Source: CSP1-8 sp049688015 (GTDB lineage: Bacteria > Desulfobacterota > Deferrimicrobia > Deferrimicrobiales > Deferrimicrobiaceae). Taken from it: DNA of 7,469 bases. How positions within the stretch are numbered: position 1 is the first letter of the stretch; each line of letters begins with the position of its first letter. Position numbers and translations under genes: made by a program. Positions 1-6,274 of this stretch are shown piece after piece. The notes under the pieces are model-generated. The model did no database searches. It saw only the letters and a list, made by a program, of their open reading frames with translations, and had not been told where the DNA came from. The DNA is taken from positions 1 through 7,469 of the forward strand of contig JBAVJZ010000165.1 of the NCBI GenBank assembly GCA_049688015.1, in the 5' to 3' direction.

Positions 1-500
1 ACATCGCCATGGTCAAGGGGGAAATCCGTCCCGACGCTCCGGTGCTTGTCCGCGTGCATTCCGAGTGCCTGACGGGGGACGTGTTCGGATCGATCCGATG
101 CGACTGCGGGGAACAGCTCCGCAGTGCATTGCGGAAAATAGAGGACGAGGGTGCAGGGATCCTCCTCTACATGAGGCAGGAAGGGCGGGGGATCGGGTTG
201 GAGAACAAGATTCGCGCCTACCAGCTTCAGGACAAGGGATTCGACACGGTCCAGGCGAACCAGCGGCTCGGCTTCAAGCCGGACCTGCGCGACTATGGGG
301 TAGGGGCCCAGATTCTCGTCGATCTCGGTGTCCGGGAGATCCGGTTGCTCACGAACAACCCGAAAAAGATCATCGGGCTCGAGGGATACGGATTGCGGGT
401 GGTCGAGCGGGTCCCCGTCGAGGTTTCCCCCAACGACGAGAACGTCGATTACCTGAAGACCAAGAAGAAGAAAATGGGGCACATCCTGAGCGTGGAATAG
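1..500 (+). CDS. ribBA: GTP cyclohydrolase II, C-terminal part of RibA or bifunctional RibBA (5' truncated by window)
   Basis: This enzyme opens the GTP imidazole ring to give the pyrimidine precursor of riboflavin, formate and pyrophosphate, the first step of the pathway in the cytosol. The frame is already open at the window edge (Ile-Ala precede the Met at 9), so that Met is internal and the true start lies upstream. Counting from it, the zinc ligands Cys20, Cys31 and Cys33 lie in the motifs SECLTGD and RCDCG. The GTP-binding RQEGRGIGL stretch is near residue 57 and LLTNNPKK near residue 113. The protein ends in the usual MGHIL tail. The phrasing (VFGS-RCDCGEQL, then ribH directly downstream) resembles bifunctional RibBA, which carries a DHBP synthase domain in front. 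That part is outside the window, so plain RibA remains possible. ribH follows after 10 nt. Confidence 0.93.
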   Translation, partial: IAMVKGEIRPDAPVLVRVHSECLTGDVFGSIRCDCGEQLRSALRKIEDEGAGILLYMRQEGRGIGLENKIRAYQLQDKGFDTVQANQRLGFKPDLRDYGVGAQILVDLGVREIRLLTNNPKKIIGLEGYGLRVVERVPVEVSPNDENVDYLKTKKKKMGHILSVE

Positions 501-510
501 GGGAGGGGAG

Positions 511-972
511 ATGGTGCGGACAATCGAGGGCGACCTCCAGGGGCAGGGCCTGAAAGTAGCGATCGTGGTCTCGCGGTTCAACAGTTTCATCACGGACCGC
601 CTGATGGAGGGAGCACTCGACGCGCTCCGCCGGCACGGAGTTCAGGAAAAGGACATCACCCTGGTGAAAGTCCCCGGTTCCTTTGAGCTGCCTCTGGGAG
701 CGCGCCGCGCGTCCTCGGGAAAGGTCGACGCGGTGATCGCACTCGGAGCGCTCATCCGCGGCGGGACTCCGCACTTCGACTATCTGAGCGCCGAGGTAAC
801 GAAAGGGATCGCACAGGTGATGCTCGACTCGGGTGTCCCGGTTTCCTTCGGCGTGCTCACGACCGACACCGTGGAGCAGGCGATCGAGAGGGCGGGGACC
901 AAGGCAGGGAACAAGGGATTCGAGGCGGCACTGTCCGCGATCGAGATGGCGAAGCTCCTGCGCCAGATGTAA
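511..972 (+). CDS. ribH: 6,7-dimethyl-8-ribityllumazine synthase
   Basis: This enzyme condenses 5-amino-6-ribitylaminouracil with 3,4-dihydroxy-2-butanone 4-phosphate to give lumazine, the penultimate riboflavin step. The family usually assembles as pentamers or 60-mer capsids. The 153 residues match the family along their length: the substrate-stacking RFN-FITD region at 22-29, VPGSFELP at 54-61, the phosphate-binding IRGGTPHFDY at 82-91 with the expected catalytic His88, and FGVLTTDT at 113-120. The C-terminal KAGNKGFEAA at 131-140 is also typical. The loop after GSFELPLGARR looks about one residue shorter than the versions I remember. The start is ATG directly after a purine-rich GGGAGGGGAG ribosome-binding stretch (501-510). 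It lies 10 nt after ribA/BA, with nusB 28 nt downstream, which is a widely conserved pairing. Confidence 0.97.
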   Translation: MVRTIEGDLQGQGLKVAIVVSRFNSFITDRLMEGALDALRRHGVQEKDITLVKVPGSFELPLGARRASSGKVDAVIALGALIRGGTPHFDYLSAEVTKGIAQVMLDSGVPVSFGVLTTDTVEQAIERAGTKAGNKGFEAALSAIEMAKLLRQM

Positions 973-985
973 CGGCATGGGGAGT

Positions 986-1000
986 TAGGGGCGAGGGAGA
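986..1000 (+). promoter_or_regulatory. Ribosome-binding stretch of nusB, supporting the TTG start
   Basis: The purine-rich stretch TAGGGGCGAGGGAGA lies directly before the TTG at 1001. AGGGG at 987-991 has a workable 9-nt spacing, while the closer GGGAG at 995-999 is only 1 nt away. Together with the in-frame TAG at 986-988, it leaves TTG as the only start that keeps the conserved N-terminus. Confidence 0.6.
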
Positions 1001-1411
1001 TTGCGCCGGGAATCTCGGGAAAAGGTCTTTCAAACTCTGTTCATGATGGATTTCCTGGGGGTTGGCCCGGACGAGGCCATCCCCCTTTTTGCATTGGTGT
1101 CCGCTCCTCCCCCGGATGCGGAATATTACCAGGTGACGGTACGGGGAGTCTGGGAACACCGGACGGCGATCGACGACCTGATCCGCCAGGCGGCGGAGAA
1201 CTGGCGCCTGGAGCGGATGACACTTGTCGACAGGAACATCCTTCGGCTGGGGGCTTACGAAATCGGCCGATCCGGCGACATACCGTTCGTTGTGGCGATC
1301 AACGAGGCGGTCGACCTCGGCAAGCGGTTCGGATCGGAGGAGTCCGGGGCGTTCATCAACGGAATCCTGGACAGGATCTCGGAAATCACGAATAAAAAGG
1401 TGACGCCGTGA
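1001..1411 (+). CDS. nusB: Transcription antitermination factor NusB
   Basis: NusB is a small all-helical RNA-binding protein. With S10 (NusE) it binds the boxA sequence in rRNA leaders and supports processive rRNA transcription. The 136 residues show the family pattern: an N-terminal RRESREKVFQTLF helix (2-14), the central W68-RLERM-TLVDRNILRLG segment (68-84), the VVAINEAVDLGKRFG helix (97-111), and the ESGAFINGILD signature (114-124). The start is TTG. The frame has a stop at 986-988 and no ATG or GTG before it. The next ATG (codon 15) would remove the conserved Arg-rich N-terminus. Purine-rich TAGGGGCGAGGGAG precedes the TTG. The stop overlaps the leuS start in a GTGA. Confidence 0.94.
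   Translation: MRRESREKVFQTLFMMDFLGVGPDEAIPLFALVSAPPPDAEYYQVTVRGVWEHRTAIDDLIRQAAENWRLERMTLVDRNILRLGAYEIGRSGDIPFVVAINEAVDLGKRFGSEESGAFINGILDRISEITNKKVTP
1397..1403 (+). promoter_or_regulatory. Ribosome-binding site of leuS inside nusB
   Basis: AAGGTGA matches the 16S anti-Shine-Dalgarno end and sits 4 nt before the GTG at 1408, inside the last codons of nusB. It supports the overlapping GTG as the leuS start. Confidence 0.65.
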
Positions 1412-3981
1412 GATATCAACCGAAGGCCATAGAGAAGAAGTGGCAGAAGCGATGGGAGGAGGATGGAATTTTCCGGTGCCCGGACGCAATCACAGCTCCG
1501 AAATTCTACTGCCTCGAGATGTTTCCGTATCCCTCCGGCCGCATCCACATGGGACACGTCCGCGTCTACACGATCGGGGACCTCATCGCGCGGTTCAAGC
1601 GGATGCGGGGATTTCAGGTCCTGCATCCCATCGGGTGGGATGCTTTCGGACTGCCCGCGGAAAACGCCGCGCACCGGCACGGGACCCACCCCGCAAAGTG
1701 GACCTGGGAGAACATCGGCTTCATGAAACAGCAGCTTCGGGAGATGGGATTCTCGTACGACTGGGGGCGCGAGTTCTCCACCTGTTCCCCCGAGTATTAC
1801 CGGTGGGAGCAGTTGTTCTTCCTCTGGATGCTGGAGGACGGAATCGCATACCGGAAGCGGGCGCAGCTCAACTGGTGCGAGGAGTGCCAGACCGTCCTTG
1901 CCAACGAGCAGGTGAACCGGGACGGGACATGCTTCATTCACGACCAGGAGCGCGTTACCCAGCGTGAGCTCGACCAGTGGTTCATCGGCACCACGAAGTA
2001 CGCGGAGGAGCTTCTGTCCAGTCACGAGGAACTGCGGGGGGGGTGGCCCGACAACATACTCGAGATGCAGCGCAACTGGATCGGACGGAGCGAGGGTGCG
2101 GAAATCGACTTCCCTCTCGGGGACGGGGAGGGAAAAATCACCGTGTTCACGACGCGTCCCGACACGGTGTATGGGGCCACGTTCATGAGCATGGCGCCTG
2201 AACACCCGCTCGTCCTCGCATTCGCCCGGAAGGCGGGGCGGGAGGCAGAGGTGGGGGAATTCGCCCGGCGGGTCGCACAGCAGGACAGGATTGCCCGGTC
2301 CGGCGAGGAGACGGAAAAGGAGGGGATATTCACGGGAGGATTCTGCAAAAACCCGATGACCGGGAACATGATCCCGATATACGCAGCCAATTTCGTCCTG
2401 TACGAATACGGAACCGGTGCCGTGATGGCGGTGCCGGCACACGATCAGCGGGATTTCGAGTTCGCGCGGAAGTACGGACTTCCCGTCACGGTCGTCATTC
2501 AGCCCGATGGGGAGGAACTGTTCCCCGGGACGATGACCTGCGCCTACGAAGGACCGGGACGAATGGTCGACTCCGGTCCGTTCACCGGCCTGCCCGGCGA
2601 GGAAGGGAAAAGGAGGATCACGGCGTACTTCGAAGAGAAGGGGATCGGGAAAGGAAAGGTCCAGTATCGCCTGCGTGATTGGGGGGTGAGCCGGCAGCGG
2701 TACTGGGGTTGCCCCATTCCGGTCATCCACTGCCAGGATTGCGGTGTCGTCCCCGTCCCTGCCCGGGACCTCCCGGTGGTCCTGCCCGAGGATCTCCCCT
2801 ACTCACGCGAGAAGGGAAACCCCCTGGCCGCCGCCGAGGACTGGATCCGGGTCCCCTGCCCGGCCTGCGGCGTTCCTGCCAGACGCGAGACGGACACCTT
2901 CGACACCTTTTTCGAGTCGAGCTGGTATTTCCTCCGGTACATCGACCCGAAGAACGACAAGGCGCCGCTCGACCCGGAAAAGATGCACAACTGGATGCCC
3001 GTGGACCAGTACATCGGAGGCGCGGAGCACGCGTGCATGCACCTCATCTACGCCCGGTTTTTCCATAAGTATCTGCGGGATCGAGGGATCGCCCACGGGA
3101 ACGAACCGTTTCGCCGGCTCCTTTCCCAGGGAATGGTGTGCATGCAGACGATGGAATGTCCGAAGCACGGATGGCGGTATCCGGAGGAGGTCGACGAGGA
3201 AGGGAAGTGCAGACAGTGCGGGGAAAAAGTGGATGTCGGGCGATCGATGAAGATGTCCAAGTCGAAACGCAACGTCGTGGAACCCTCCGTACTCATCGAA
3301 CGGTACGGCGCGGACACGGCGAGGCTGTTCTCCCTCTTCGCGTCTCCCCCCGAAAAGGATCTCGACTGGAGTGAGCAGGGGGTCGAGGGGGCTTTCCGGT
3401 TCCTCAACCGGGTGTTCCGGCTGATTGCCCAGCGCAGGGAGGCGGTCTCCCGGGCCGGAGTGAGGTGGGACGAATCGGCGGACACCAGGCGGATTCGCAG
3501 GATGACACACCAGACCCTGAAGAAAGTGACCGGGGATGTGGAAGAGAGGTCCCATTTCAATACGGCTCTTTCCGCGATCATGGAGATGGTCAATTTTCTC
3601 TACCTGGTCGAGGACGCCGCCTGGGATTCCCCCGGAACGTCCCCGGCGCTCAAGGAAGCGGCCGAAATACTGCTCCTCATGCTTTCCCCCTTTGGACCCC
3701 ATATAAGCGAGGAGCTCTGGGAGATGATCGGAGGGGAAGGACTGGTATCGTCCCGGGCGTGGCCTAGGTTTGACGCGGAGGTGGCACGGGCGGAGGAGAT
3801 CCTCGTGGTCGTGCAGATCAACGGGAAGCTTCGGTCGCGGATTACCGTGGACGCAGGGGCGACAGAGGATGAGATCCGGTCGATGGTTATGGCCGACCCT
3901 CGCGTACTCGAATACACGGAAGGGAAGAAGATACGGAAAATGGTATACGTCCCCAGGAAGCTCGTGAGCATCGTCGTCTAG
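1408..3981 (+). CDS. leuS: Leucyl-tRNA synthetase
   Basis: This class I synthetase charges tRNA-Leu and hydrolyses mischarged products. At 857 residues it is normal bacterial size. The N-terminal Rossmann part carries the HIGH motif as HMGH (47-50). The inserted CP1 editing domain has the Thr-rich TTRPDTVYG (248-256) and GTGAVMAVPAHDQRDFEFA (336-353), with Asp346 at the position that contacts the misacylated amino group. KMSKS is at 615-619. The C-terminus has anticodon-binding helices and the QINGK segment (803-807). Cysteine pairs occur at 157/160 and 175 (with His178), at 442/445 with 484/487, and at 584 (with His587) and 601/604. The last group is a zinc-ribbon-like piece in the leucine-specific insert just before KMSKS. 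The GTG start overlaps the nusB stop (GTGA). Confidence 0.98.
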   Translation: MRYQPKAIEKKWQKRWEEDGIFRCPDAITAPKFYCLEMFPYPSGRIHMGHVRVYTIGDLIARFKRMRGFQVLHPIGWDAFGLPAENAAHRHGTHPAKWTWENIGFMKQQLREMGFSYDWGREFSTCSPEYYRWEQLFFLWMLEDGIAYRKRAQLNWCEECQTVLANEQVNRDGTCFIHDQERVTQRELDQWFIGTTKYAEELLSSHEELRGGWPDNILEMQRNWIGRSEGAEIDFPLGDGEGKITVFTTRPDTVYGATFMSMAPEHPLVLAFARKAGREAEVGEFARRVAQQDRIARSGEETEKEGIFTGGFCKNPMTGNMIPIYAANFVLYEYGTGAVMAVPAHDQRDFEFARKYGLPVTVVIQPDGEELFPGTMTCAYEGPGRMVDSGPFTGLPGEEGKRRITAYFEEKGIGKGKVQYRLRDWGVSRQRYWGCPIPVIHCQDCGVVPVPARDLPVVLPEDLPYSREKGNPLAAAEDWIRVPCPACGVPARRETDTFDTFFESSWYFLRYIDPKNDKAPLDPEKMHNWMPVDQYIGGAEHACMHLIYARFFHKYLRDRGIAHGNEPFRRLLSQGMVCMQTMECPKHGWRYPEEVDEEGKCRQCGEKVDVGRSMKMSKSKRNVVEPSVLIERYGADTARLFSLFASPPEKDLDWSEQGVEGAFRFLNRVFRLIAQRREAVSRAGVRWDESADTRRIRRMTHQTLKKVTGDVEERSHFNTALSAIMEMVNFLYLVEDAAWDSPGTSPALKEAAEILLLMLSPFGPHISEELWEMIGGEGLVSSRAWPRFDAEVARAEEILVVVQINGKLRSRITVDAGATEDEIRSMVMADPRVLEYTEGKKIRKMVYVPRKLVSIVV

Positions 3982-3985
3982 ACCC

Positions 3986-4597
3986 ATGAGCCCGGGTCTG
4001 ACATCTGCCGGGAGGTATCCGGAAATCGGTTCCCGAACGTCCCGCGATGCCGCGCGCAGAGGTCATATTCTCTCGGTCGCGTATCGCGCAGGATGGGGGT
4101 TCTTGCTTCTCCTGTTCCTTTTTCCCCCCGCGTGCGGTTACCGGCTGCAGGGAAAAGCAGGTTCCCGGTTCAGCGATCCGGGGATCCGGGTGGACCTGCG
4201 CCCCTTTGCGAACGAATCCCTCGTCCCGGACGGGGGAGCGTACCTCGCGGCCCGTCTGCGGGACGAGATGCGGGTCAAGGGATTCCGGGGGAGCTTCAAG
4301 CGAAGCCAGGCCGATTACCTTGTCGAGGGGACGTTGCGGGAAATCCACGAGGAGGTGTTCTCCCACGGGAAGGATGAGTTTGCTCTCGAATACCGTATGA
4401 CGGTCTCCGTGGATATACGGGTCGTCGAGATCAAGCAGGGACGGCTTCTCTGGAAGGAGGACGAGCTCACCGATGCCGCATCCTTCTACGCCGGTTCCGA
4501 TTTCCAGTACACGGAGTCCAACCGCCGCATGGCGTTCGAGGAGGTTTGCCAGCGGCTTGCCCGCAGGATCGGCGAGACCCTGAGGGAGACCCTGTGA
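3986..4597 (+). CDS. lptE: LPS-assembly lipoprotein LptE (RlpB family)
   Basis: LptE is an outer-membrane lipoprotein that plugs the LptD barrel and helps insert lipopolysaccharide in the outer leaflet. The 203-residue product has a hydrophobic segment at 36-49 ending in PPAC-GYRL. Cys50 is the likely lipidated residue, and the Cys-Gly-Tyr-Arg-Leu start of the mature part is typical of LptE. The mature domain includes LRPFANES (71-78), YLAARLRDEM (86-95) and YLVEGTLREI (111-120), as in the family, and ends in a helix with ARRIGETL. Position between leuS and holA matches the E. coli order and strengthens the call. Two oddities stand out. About 35 residues precede the hydrophobic stretch, long for a signal peptide, and the lipobox (Phe-Pro-Pro-Ala before Cys) lacks the usual Leu at -3. 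The ATG is 4 nt after leuS without a clear ribosome-binding site, so coupling to leuS translation is likely. Confidence 0.86.
   Translation: MSPGLTSAGRYPEIGSRTSRDAARRGHILSVAYRAGWGFLLLLFLFPPACGYRLQGKAGSRFSDPGIRVDLRPFANESLVPDGGAYLAARLRDEMRVKGFRGSFKRSQADYLVEGTLREIHEEVFSHGKDEFALEYRMTVSVDIRVVEIKQGRLLWKEDELTDAASFYAGSDFQYTESNRRMAFEEVCQRLARRIGETLRETL
4582..4588 (+). promoter_or_regulatory. Ribosome-binding site of holA inside lptE
   Basis: GAGGGAG lies 5 nt before the GTG at 4594, within the last codons of lptE. It decides for the GTG that overlaps the lptE stop over the more upstream in-frame ATG at 4546. Confidence 0.6.
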
Positions 4598-5550
4598 GAG
4601 GATCCTCCGTTCGTTCCGTCTTCGGTTCCTGGATGCGGGAAGAGCAGGCGCCCGCATACGTCCTGGGAGGAGAGGGAGCCAGACTCTCGGAAATGGTTGC
4701 GCAAGGGTTGGTGTCCCGGTTCCGGAAGGAAGGGGAAACGGTGGAACTGGTCCACTGGAGCGTCGCGGACCTGGAACGGGAGTCTCCCGACGCAGCATGG
4801 CGGTCCCCCTCGTTCTTCTTCCGGTGGAGGGTGTTTCTCCTCCCCGATGCGGGGGAGTGGAAACAGGGACCACGCAAGGAGATTTTGAAGTATCTCGAGT
4901 CCCCCGATCCTTCCGTCCTGCTCGTGGTCCCCTGTTCCGACCGCAAGGCCCGGAAGCTGTTCACAGCCGTCCGCGGGATTCGATCGGCTTCCCCCGGGGA
5001 GGAGGAAGTCGTCGACGCATTGGCCGACTTTGCGGTCTCCCTGGCGGCCGAGGAAGGGAAGGTCCTGTCCGGGGACGCTGCCGTTTTTCTGGCAAGATGG
5101 GTGGGGGCGGATTTCCCCCGGTTCCGGGCGGAAATGGGCAAACTGCTCTCCTTTGGGGCTTCGCGCGGGGAGATCGGGGAAGAAGAGATCCGGGAAGTGT
5201 GCGTTGCCGGGGGAGCGGTGGATCCGTTCCGCCTGGCGGACGACCTGATCTTCCGAAACCGGAAAGGGTGCATCGAGAAGCTTAGGCGGTATGCCGCAGC
5301 CGCCGAAAGCGGGGACTACCACTCCCTGGTCGGGGCGATTGCGTGGTCGGTACGGAGGAAACTGGCAGACACGGGGCGGCGCGGCATGGGAATCGCGACG
5401 CGGTCCGGAGGGGCGGGGAAACCGTTTTCGGTCCAGAGAGGGGCGGAAATCCTTACGGCGTTGTCGCGGATCGACCGGAACCTGAAAGGAGGAAGCGGCC
5501 TCACTCCCGAGCAGGTGTTCGAGATCGAGCTGCTGAAGCTTCTTGCCTGA
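4594..5550 (+). CDS. holA: DNA polymerase III subunit delta
   Basis: The delta subunit of the clamp-loader complex binds and opens the sliding clamp so that it can be placed on primed DNA. The 318 residues follow the HolA layout. An N-terminal AAA-like domain begins with AYVLGGEG (21-28). It continues with KYLESPDPSVLLVVPC (99-114), the delta version of the 'Leu-Val-Val' strand, followed by KARKLF (118-123). A middle domain has ARWVGADFPRFRAEMGKLLSFG (167-188), corresponding to the 'G-D-NE--KL' stretch. A C-terminal helical collar ends in ALSRIDRNLKGG and EQVFEIELLKLL. No Walker A lysine is seen, as expected for delta. The GTG start overlaps the lptE stop (GTGA) and has its own ribosome-binding site. 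An in-frame ATG at 4546 would add 16 residues encoded over the lptE end and is less likely. The family is divergent, so recognition rests on pattern and context. Confidence 0.88.
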   Translation: MRGSSVRSVFGSWMREEQAPAYVLGGEGARLSEMVAQGLVSRFRKEGETVELVHWSVADLERESPDAAWRSPSFFFRWRVFLLPDAGEWKQGPRKEILKYLESPDPSVLLVVPCSDRKARKLFTAVRGIRSASPGEEEVVDALADFAVSLAAEEGKVLSGDAAVFLARWVGADFPRFRAEMGKLLSFGASRGEIGEEEIREVCVAGGAVDPFRLADDLIFRNRKGCIEKLRRYAAAAESGDYHSLVGAIAWSVRRKLADTGRRGMGIATRSGGAGKPFSVQRGAEILTALSRIDRNLKGGSGLTPEQVFEIELLKLLA

Positions 5551-5560
5551 AGAGGGTTTC

Positions 5561-5836
5561 TTACGACCTGCTTGCGGCTGCCTTGTGGACAGCCCGGGAG
5601 AGCCTGGCGACCTTTCGGGCCACGTTCTTCCTGTGAAGCACTCCTTTTGACCCGGCCCGGGATAGAACGGCGACGGCCTTGGAAAGAACCTTCCCTGCCT
5701 CCTCGGCGTTCTTTTTCTCCAGAGCGGAACGGACTTCCTTGATGGCGGATTTCACCGAAGAGCGGACGTGACGGTTTCTCGCTCTCCGCTTCAGGCTCTG
5801 CTTGTGTCTTTTTATCGCGGACTTGATCCTGGCCAA
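5561..5836 (-). CDS. rpsT: 30S ribosomal protein S20
   Basis: S20 is an early-binding protein of the small ribosomal subunit that packs helices against 16S rRNA near its 5' domain and helix 44. The 91-residue product is very basic and helical. It has the family N-terminus ARIKSAIKRHKQSLKRRARN (2-21), then RSSVKSAIKEVRSALEKK (25-42), and the C-terminal GVLHRKNVARKVARLSR-AV (65-83). The start is TTG at 5836-5834, 6 nt after a perfect AGGAGG. An open frame continues upstream to 5950, but that extension is not S20-like and would cross the promoter, so it is rejected. rpsT of E. coli also uses UUG, where it matters for S20 autoregulation of translation. holA converges on it with a 10-nt gap. Confidence 0.96.
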   Translation of the reverse strand: MARIKSAIKRHKQSLKRRARNRHVRSSVKSAIKEVRSALEKKNAEEAGKVLSKAVAVLSRAGSKGVLHRKNVARKVARLSRAVHKAAASRS

Positions 5837-5842
5837 CAGGTT

Positions 5843-5848
5843 CCTCCT
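5843..5848 (-). promoter_or_regulatory. Ribosome-binding site of rpsT, deciding the TTG start
   Basis: On the minus strand this reads AGGAGG, a perfect match to the anti-Shine-Dalgarno sequence. It is 6 nt before the TTG codon at 5836-5834, which fixes the start of S20 at the conserved Ala-Arg-Ile-Lys N-terminus. Confidence 0.85.
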
Positions 5849-5879
5849 GCGAGATACGAAAAATGAATATAAAAAAGAT

Positions 5880-5908
5880 ATTTGATACGAGAAGGGAAGA
5901 AATGTCAA
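5880..5908 (-). promoter_or_regulatory. Sigma-70-type promoter of rpsT
   Basis: On the minus strand a perfect -35 box TTGACA (5908-5903) is followed by 17 nt and TCAAAT (5885-5880), which matches four of six bases of TATAAT. Transcription would begin near 5873 and leave a leader of about 37 nt before the TTG start, including the AGGAGG site. The surroundings (5855-5885) are strikingly AT-rich against the high-GC background. This is a sequence match only. Confidence 0.7.
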
Positions 5909-6230
5909 AGGAAAAGAACAGGGGCGGAGATGGTCGCGGCTGGGTAGCACGCAGGTCGAGCAGGCAAACCGGGAAAGCCGGGGATCTCCTCCGTAAGCGG
6001 GCGGTCCCCCTCCCCTACGGCTTCGCTTTCGCTGTTTTTCGCGTTGCTGTCCTTTTGGTCGGCGGAGTAGGAAAGCTTCCGAAAAAGGCTCGAGACTGCA
6101 CGTGCGGAAACGGAATCAATGCGAAAAGGATTCTTCTCTCGTCTGAGGAGAGGAACCTCGACGTCGCGACGGGGTGCTTAAGAAATGGGCAAAATGTATA
6201 ACCCGTGCAGCCGTCATGTGGGATGATGGT
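5909..6230. other. Intergenic stretch without a recognised gene
   Basis: This stretch of about 320 bases lies between the rpsT promoter and the mazG 3' end, and I cannot assign a gene to it. No tRNA T-loop, rRNA, tmRNA or 4.5S RNA signature was found on either strand. Visible structure includes an inverted repeat CCGTA (5991-5995) / TACGG (6016-6020) enclosing G- and C-runs, CTCTC (6136-6140) / GAGAG (6148-6152) with a 7-nt loop, and the 10-bp palindrome CGTCGCGACG (6162-6171). A minus-strand frame is open from the TAA at 6180-6178 to a TGA at 5907-5905, but it has no ATG, GTG or TTG in a useful place. A plus-strand frame from an ATG at 5863 has no ribosome-binding site and starts inside the rpsT leader. 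Confidence 0.5.
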
Positions 6231-6274
6231 TTTCCACAAGGCAATCCACAGCCTTTCCCCATTTTGTGTGGAAA
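6231..6274. other. Inverted repeat downstream of mazG (possible transcription end structure)
   Basis: TTTCCACA (6231-6238) and TGTGGAAA (6267-6274) are perfect 8-bp arms. Inside them AGGC (6239-6242) can pair with GCCT (6251-6254). The element starts 11 bases past the mazG stop in the direction of mazG transcription, where a terminator would be expected. However, there is no T-run after the stem on the minus strand, so it is not a textbook intrinsic terminator. It could stabilise the mRNA 3' end or be a protein-binding site. Confidence 0.4.

Noticed and set aside
1255..2730. 491-codon open frame on the minus strand, antisense to leuS
   Set aside because: It lies fully opposite the well-supported leuS and the nusB end. 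Its product is rich in Pro, Arg and His, as is usual for antisense frames of high-GC genes, and shows no domain.
2803..3987. 394-codon open frame on the minus strand, antisense to the leuS 3' half
   Set aside because: Same reason: it mirrors conserved leuS codons, including the KMSKS region, and its composition is typical of an antisense shadow.
4546..4593. Upstream ATG start for holA adding 16 residues
   Set aside because: The added residues are encoded over the lptE end and do not resemble HolA. The GTG at 4594 has a ribosome-binding site and a GTGA overlap like nusB/leuS.
5837..5950. N-terminal extension of S20 to an ATG at 5950
   Set aside because: It would cross the promoter and the perfect AGGAGG, and the added residues are not S20-like. 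Family N-termini begin at the Ala-Arg-Ile-Lys stretch.
5960..6010. c-di-GMP-I riboswitch
   Set aside because: Only the GCAAACC and GAAA pieces match. The conserved GACGCAAAGCC segment and the second helix are missing, and no gene follows in the right orientation.
6162..6171. 10-bp palindrome CGTCGCGACG as an operator
   Set aside because: Several palindromes of this length are expected by chance in 7.5 kb, and this one is not placed at any promoter.
5863..6201. 112-codon plus-strand frame in the spacer
   Set aside because: No ribosome-binding site, a start inside the AT-rich rpsT leader and promoter, and no recognisable domain. Frames of this length are common by chance at this GC content.
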